A program made the position numbers and the translations under genes. Below, piece after piece: positions 7,401-11,995 of a DNA stretch of 11,995 nucleotides. Source of the DNA: Desulfocapsa sp. (GTDB lineage Bacteria > Desulfobacterota > Desulfobulbia > Desulfobulbales > Desulfocapsaceae); contig DYDK01000027.1 in assembly GCA_020717935.1 (NCBI GenBank), positions 1-11,995 of the forward strand, written 5' to 3'. Under the pieces are notes generated by a model. The model ran no database searches. It saw only the letters and a program-made list of their open reading frames with translations, and was not told the origin of the DNA. Position 1 is the stretch's first letter. Each line of letters starts with the position of its first letter.

Positions 7401-7428
7401 TTGACATTTTCATTTTACAATATCTAAT
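7401..7428 (+). promoter_or_regulatory. Candidate sigma-70 promoter reading toward the efflux operon
   Basis: A perfect TTGACA (7401-7406) followed after 16 nt by TCTAAT (7423-7428, 5 of 6 matches to TATAAT). It lies 390 nt upstream of the membrane-fusion gene, which would give a long leader containing the 7743-7758 hairpin. In AT-rich DNA such matches also arise by chance. Confidence 0.35.
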
Positions 7429-7819
7429 GAAGACAAGATAGGCAACGAGAATAAATTTAATTTCACCGACAAGCGAATAGGTACTTATCTGTAAATAATT
7501 TTCTTGCCAATTCGCCATGAATTCTTGATAATAAATAATTCGTCAACGACAACCAAGGCGATGGAGACAAAGCATAGCACATGACTAACACCATCACTAT
7601 CATAGAGTTTCACTAATCCTTTGGGTTCTTTAATCTCAATAGCTATATCACAACGATAGGCTTATACTCGTGCCACCCCCTTTCTTGCCTCCTTGCTCCA
7701 CTCCACCAACAAGGGTTTCATCAACTTCTCTCACTCCCGACAGGCGAGATAAATCGCCACCACAGGCGGTGTGAGGCGCTAATGGAAAGTTGGGCAGAAT
7801 TTTATAAAGGACTTTTTTT

Positions 7820-9186
7820 ATGTTTTTTGAGCGTTGTTCAACCATGTTTTTTGCTTCTGTCTTGTTGTTGGGAGTGGCTTCCTGCTCTCCCCGCAAGGAA
7901 GAGAAAGGCAAATCCATGCCGCCGGCTCTGGTGGTGACAACGGCGGCTCAGGTGCAGGATGTTCCGGTGGAACTTCGGACCTTTGGCACCATGGAGGCCT
8001 CGGAAAGTGTCACCATTAAACCCATGGTCAGCGGCGAACTGGTGCAGGTCGGTTTTGCGGAGGGGCAGGAGGTCGAACGAAGAGCGGATGAGCGGAGTGT
8101 GGCGATTTGTCTGCGGCGTGGCACAGCCATGCCAGCGGGCAAATTGACACAGTCCGCTCTATTGGCCTGATAGGCAGAGCGCGAAGCGATCTGGCTGGCA
8201 GGTCAATAGAGCATCGCTCATCCGCTCTTCGATAAGTCAGACCGCGCAGCGGTCTGACTTATCAGGGTGATCTGCTTTTTATCATCGATCCCCGTTCGTA
8301 TCAGGCGGCCTTGAGTAAGGCGCGGGCCTCCCTTGAGCGCAATCGGGTGATCAGGGAGAATGCCCGGCAGGACTATGAGCGTTATTCGCATCTGGTGGCG
8401 GGAGGAATGGTGAGCCAGGAGGAGGCCGAGGGCTTTCGCACCAAGGCAGCGACAGCTGCTGCTGATTTTGCCGCAGATCGGGCCCTGGTTGAAAATGCCG
8501 AGACCCAACTTTCCTACTGTACTCTCAAAGCCCCGGTCAGCGGGCGGTTGGGGGCTCTGGCTGTGGATCGGGGCAATGTCGTCAAGGCCAATGAAGCCAC
8601 GCTGGTGACCATCAATCGAGTGACTCCCATCCGTGCCTCCTTCACCATCCCTGAACAGCGTTTAGCCGAGGTTAAACAGCGCTTGACCCGGGGAGAAATC
8701 CCGGTGACGATAGAGGTTGCAGGCGCTGCTGGATTTACCGAAACCGGCTCAGTTTCCTTCTTTGATAATAGCGTCGATGCAGCAACCGGCACCATTCGCC
8801 TGAAAGGGGTGTTTGCCAACGAGAAAAAACGCTTATGGCCCGGGCAGTTTGTAACCGTGTCGCTCACTCTGGATGTTAAAAATGATGCGGTGGTCATTCC
8901 TGCCCAGGCCATTCAGACCGGGCAGAAAGACCCCTTTGTCTTTGTGGTGAATGCGGAGAAGATGGCCGAGGGCAGGGCAGTTACTCCGGGGCCGACGATG
9001 GGGGAGATGGTGGCCATTGAGCGGGGGCTGCAGGTCGGGGAAGAGGTGGTGATCGACGGTCATATGCGAGTCATTCCCGGTGGGAAGGTTGAGGTCAAGA
9101 CGGGCAACACTCCGGGGCCGGACGGCAAGGCCCAGGCAACACCCCCAGCTGCGTCGAGCCATCCGCTTCCAGGCACAAAGCAATGA
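7820..9186 (+). pseudogene. RND efflux membrane-fusion lipoprotein (HlyD/AcrA family), interrupted by a 185-nt insertion
   Basis: Periplasmic adaptor that links an RND pump to an outer-membrane channel. AAAGGA lies 8 nt before ATG 7820. A second ATG at 7844 gives a cleaner lipoprotein signal ending in VASC, so the mature protein would be lipid-anchored. The first 86 codons end in GFAEGQEVE, a normal biotinyl/lipoyl-like hairpin. The frame then enters the insertion 8079-8263 and stops at 8168-8170. Coding resumes at QGDLLFIIDPRSYQAALSKA (from the cag codon formed by 8078 plus 8264-8265) and runs through the helical hairpin, beta-barrel and membrane-proximal domains to TGA 9184-9186. Removing 185 nt gives one continuous 393-aa frame reading EVEQGDLL across the joint. 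The TGA overlaps the permease ATG (ATGA), showing original coupling. Confidence 0.88.
8079..8263. mobile_element. 185-nt fully structured insertion, non-coding mobile-element candidate
   Basis: An inserted block without coding content, inferred because excising it restores the host frame exactly. Perfect 17-bp inverted repeats (8078-8094 and 8215-8231) form an outer stem. Inside are arm A (8097-8150, nearly fully paired, ACA triloop) and arm B (8156-8169 with 8199-8212, continuing to a GCGAAGC tip at 8181-8187). A separate perfect 15-bp hairpin (8231-8245 with 8249-8263) ends in GCGCAGC. Both tips are d(GCGNAGC) mini-hairpins, known to be unusually stable in DNA. No target-site duplication beyond one ambiguous C is seen. 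The hairpin arrangement and lack of duplication would suit mobilisation as single-stranded DNA (IS200/IS605 or REP-associated Y1 enzymes), but that is inference. Confidence 0.7.
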
Positions 9187-11943
9187 ACTTCTCCGAGCTC
9201 TTTATCAAGCGGCCGGTAATGACCAGTCTGGTCATGCTGGCGGTGGTAGTCTTTGGCCTGTTCGCCTATCGTCTGTTGCCGGTGAATGATCTGCCGGCCA
9301 TCGATTTTCCCACCATCCAGGTGTCATCTTCTTTGCCGGGAGCCAGCCCCGAGACCATGGCCACAGCGGTGGCTACGCCGCTGGAGAGACAGTTCTCCAC
9401 CATTGCCGGGCTTGATTCCATGAGTTCAACAAATGGTCAGGGAGCCTCCAACATCGTCCTTAACCCACATTTAACAGTTGTAGTGCCATGAGCCACAACT
9501 ATTTGAATTGATTATGATAAAAATCATGCCAAAACATCAAATGTAGTGCCATGAAAATATTTTATCGAATAATATCAATATGTTGCAAAAAAAGCTGTTA
9601 AATATGGGTTAAATTTGCGCTGGAAAAGGATATAGACGCCGCCGCCCAAGATGTGCAGGCTGCGATCTCCAAGGCCGCCCGCCAGTTGCCGGATGATATG
9701 CCCACCCCACCATCCTACAAGAAAGTCAACCCAGCGGACTCACCGGTGCTCTATCTTGCCCTGAGTTCCCAGACCAAGCCCTTGTCCGAGATCAATGAGC
9801 TGGCCGATTCGGTCATCTCTCCGCGAATCTCTATGATCAACGGGGTAGCGCAGGTGTCGGTCTTTGGTTCGCAAAAGTTTGCGGTGCGGGTGCAGGTCAA
9901 TCCGCAGGCCCTGACCAGCCGCGGCATCGGGCTGGAGGAGGTGGCGGCCGCGATCAGTAAATGGAATGTCAATCTCCCCACCGGCGGGCTGCAGGGGAAG
10001 AAACAGAGCCTGACCCTGCTGGTCAGCGGCCAGCTCTATGACGCAGAGGCCTTTCGCTCCATGGTGGTAGCCTGACGCGGCAATGCTCCGGTGCGCCTGT
10101 CTGAGATAGCCACGGTCTCCGACAGTGTGGAAAACGACAAGGTCGCCGCCTGGTATAACAGCAAGGGGACTTCCACCCGGGCCATCGTCATGGCCATTGA
10201 ACGCCAGCCCGGCACCAATACCATTGAGGTGGTGGACCGCATACGGGCTCAGATCCCGGCCTTTCGCATCCAGCTGCCCGGTGCGGTGGATCTCCATGTC
10301 CTTTTTGATCGGTCCCAGACCATTCGTGAGTCGATGGCCGATGTCAAATTTACCCTGCTGTTGACCATTGCCCTGGTTATTCTGGTTATCTTCCTTTTTC
10401 TCCGCAAGCTCTCCGCCACAATCATTCCGGCGCTGGCCCTGCCCATCTCCCTCATCGGCACCTTTGCCGCCATGTATGCCTTCGGGTTTTCCATCAACAA
10501 CATCACCCTCATGGCCCTGACCTTGTCGGTCGGTTTTGTGGTGGATGACGCCATAGTCATGCTGGAAAACATTGTCCGACACATGGAACAGGGGGAGTCT
10601 CCCCGGGCCGCCTCCTTGCGTGGGGCCCGTGAAATCGGTTTTACCATTGTCTCCATGACGGTATCACTGGTGGCCGTTTTTATCCCGGTGCTGTTTATGG
10701 CCGGAATGCTGGGGCGGATGCTCCATGAGTTCGCCGTCACCATTACCGTTGCCATTCTTATTTCAGGGATCGTCTCTCTGACCCTGACTCCCATGCTCTG
10801 CAGCCGCTTTCTCCGCTCCCCGAAGGCCGAGCGCCATGGTCGCCTGTATGAGATGATGGAGGGCTTTTTTAACGGGTGGCTGCATCTCTATGAGAACTCG
10901 CTGTCCTGGGTGCTGAACCACCGTCGCGCCACCTTGCTCTTTACCGTGATCAGTACTTTTTTTGCGGTCTGGCTCTTTACCCGGATGCCTCTGGGGCTGC
11001 TACCTTCCGATGATATCGGCGCCATTCGCGGGATGTCTGAGGGGGCGCAGGGGGTTTCCTTTGAAGAGATGAAACGCTAAAAACAGCAATTGATTGAGAT
11101 CGTTCTGCGGGAACCCGATATCGAGGCCTTCATGGCATCGGTGGGGGCCACGGGCTCCCGGGTCGGATCCAACAGCGGGTTCATGTTTATGCGGCTTAAA
11201 CCCCGTCACGAACGGGAGTTGAATGCAGACCAGATCATTCAGAAGCTGCGGCCCAAACTGATGAGCGTGCCGGGCATAAGTCTGTTTCTGCAGAATCCAC
11301 CGCCCATCCAGCTGGATACCACCTCCTCCAAGGCACAGTATCAGTTTGTGCTCCAGAGCCCGGACACCGAAGAGCTATATTCCCGCGCCACTGCCTTCGA
11401 AATGCTGATCCGCAAACTGCCCATGCTTCAGGATGTGACCAGTGACCTGCAAATCAAAAATCCGCAACTAACCCTGGAGATCGACCGTGACCGAGCGGCC
11501 AGCCTTGGAGTCACCGCCCATCAGATTGAAGATACCCTCTATCTGGCCTATGGGGCCCGGCAGGTCTCCACCATTTATTCTCCCACCAACCAGTTCAAGG
11601 TGGTGATGGAGCTTGATCCCCAGTACCAGCGCGATCAGGACGCCCTGGGTGCGCTCTTTGTGCGTTCGGCGGTGGGCCAGATGGTGCCCCTGTCTTCCCT
11701 CGGAAAGCTGCAGTCCGGACTGGGACCTTTGTCGGTCAATCATCTGGGGCAGATCACTGCCGTGACGCTGTCGTTTAATCTCAAGCCCGGCGTCCCCTTG
11801 GGTGAGGCCTTAAGCGCCATCGAGCAGGCGGCGGTGGAGCTGCCCGATGTCATCAGCACCAGTTTTCAGGGGACGGCCCAGGTCTTCAAACAGTCCACCA
11901 AAGGTCTGACCATGCTTCTGCTACTCACCATTCTGGTGATCTA
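9183..11943 (+). pseudogene. RND efflux permease (HAE1, MdtB/MdtC-like), multiply disrupted and 3'-truncated
   Basis: Inner-membrane proton-driven drug exporter. It starts at the ATGA overlap with the adaptor gene. Typical features are FIKRPVMTSLVM at the first helix, LPGASPETMATAVATPLER in the porter domain, and VVDDAIVMLENI in helix 4 with the paired proton-relay Asp. Four lesions are visible: the MITE-like insertion at 9463-9611 (frame stops at TGA 9489); TGA at 10073-10075, where relatives have an aromatic residue (TGG to TGA is one change); TAA at 11078-11080 (CAA to TAA is one change); and loss of homology after LTILVIY at about 11943. The joined frame is about 870 codons, so roughly 160-180 C-terminal residues are missing. 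Between lesions codon use and sequence remain intact, which suggests recent decay. Confidence 0.9.
9463..9609. mobile_element. ~147-bp AT-rich MITE-like element with terminal inverted repeats
   Basis: Ends ACCCACATTTAACAG (9463-9477) and CTGTTAAATATGGGT (9595-9609) are inverted repeats with one mismatch. They are flanked by TA at 9461-9462 and 9610-9611; since TTAA occurs on both sides (9460-9463, 9609-9612), the duplication may be TA or TTAA. Removing 149 nt rejoins gtc-ctt-aaa-ttt as VLKFAL in frame, the expected RND sequence. The interior is non-coding and carries a 13-bp direct repeat TGTAGTGCCATGA (9479-9491 and 9542-9554). With no transposase, it would depend on a full-length relative, possibly IS630/Tc1-mariner-like if TA is the true target. 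Confidence 0.8.
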
Positions 11944-11995
11944 CAGACCTCGTAAACAACATGCCAAAAGCGTCATTTTTTTTGGACATTTGTTA
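11944..11995. other. Unrelated sequence replacing the permease 3' end; third insertion or rearrangement joint
   Basis: After the codons for LTILVIY the permease homology stops and AT-rich sequence beginning AGACCTCGTAAACAACATGC continues to the window edge. RND permeases continue here with an LVLGVLYES-like segment. A likely cause is the end of another insertion sequence, but only about 52 nt are visible, so no terminal repeat or transposase can be assigned. It shares no end sequence with either element upstream. Confidence 0.55.

Larger units (their letters stand above)
6979..7819. other. Long AT-rich intergenic region, no convincing protein gene
   Basis: About 840 bp between the terminator upstream of fusA and the efflux operon. 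I find no ORF with plausible start, codon use and length. Contents are a second leftward terminator (7126-7168), a paired segment (7221-7269), a candidate rightward promoter (7401-7428), a minus-strand AAGGAGG at 7324-7330 leading only to a 6-codon frame, and a GGCGA/TCGCC hairpin at 7743-7758 in the presumed leader of the efflux operon. Leftward boxes TTGGTT-17-TATTAT lie at 7528-7556. Confidence 0.5.

Noticed and set aside
8079..8263. Self-splicing intron or ribosomal bypass explaining the 185-nt insertion
   Set aside because: No group I or II intron core or ORF is visible at this size, and the downstream permease is also broken, so a functional product is not expected.
10073..10075. TGA read as selenocysteine or tryptophan
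   Set aside because: TGA ends normal genes here (1668, 2709, 9184), no stable hairpin of selenocysteine type is evident directly downstream, and the same gene carries a second stop and an insertion, so simple decay is more likely.
9740..10582. 280-aa minus-strand frame within the permease
   Set aside because: His/Gly/Gln-rich translation is typical of an antisense frame of GC-rich coding sequence; the plus strand clearly encodes an RND permease.
1..11995. tRNA, rRNA, CRISPR arrays
   Set aside because: No cloverleaf with CCA-type end, no rRNA-like stretch and no regularly spaced direct repeats were seen on reading.

Overview
The window looks like a chromosomal segment of a Desulfobacterota bacterium, most likely a sulfate reducer or sulfur disproportionator of the Desulfobulbales. 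This is inferred from protein character, not measured: a small bacterial ferredoxin whose first cluster motif lacks one Cys, an EF-G of the AHIDSGKTT type shared by delta-proteobacteria, spirochaetes and mitochondria, and a HisA of the eukaryotic (yeast His6) type. There are no rRNA, tRNA or CRISPR features.

Left part (1-4680). A small three-helix membrane protein (222-518, -) and an unrecognised 382-aa protein (520-1668, +) diverge with a single base between their start codons. All other genes up to 6764 are on the minus strand. They form three transcription blocks, read right to left: fusA (EF-G) followed by a RecA/KaiC-like P-loop ATPase, closed by a perfect 13-bp intrinsic terminator at 3725-3770; hisA followed by a 62-aa ribbon-helix-helix-like protein, closed by a hairpin at 2665-2700; and a ferredoxin followed by rsmE, which runs tail to tail into the 382-aa gene.

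Middle (6765-7819). About 1 kb without a convincing protein gene. It holds two minus-strand intrinsic terminators (6940-6978 and 7126-7168), a paired segment (7221-7269) and a plausible plus-strand promoter (7401-7428). The two terminators imply a leftward transcript with no visible gene, so a small RNA is possible.

Right part (7820-11995). An RND (MdtB/MdtC-like) efflux operon in decay. The lipoprotein membrane-fusion gene is split by a 185-nt insertion in which almost every base is paired: a 17-bp outer stem, two long arms at a three-way junction, and a separate 15-bp hairpin. Removing exactly 185 nt restores the frame. The permease gene is split by a different, AT-rich, MITE-like element with ~15-bp terminal inverted repeats and a TA or TTAA duplication (149 nt net; removal also restores the frame). 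It then carries two nonsense codons (TGA 10073, TAA 11078), and its homology stops at about 11943, where unrelated sequence runs off the window. The structured 185-nt element is the most unusual object here.
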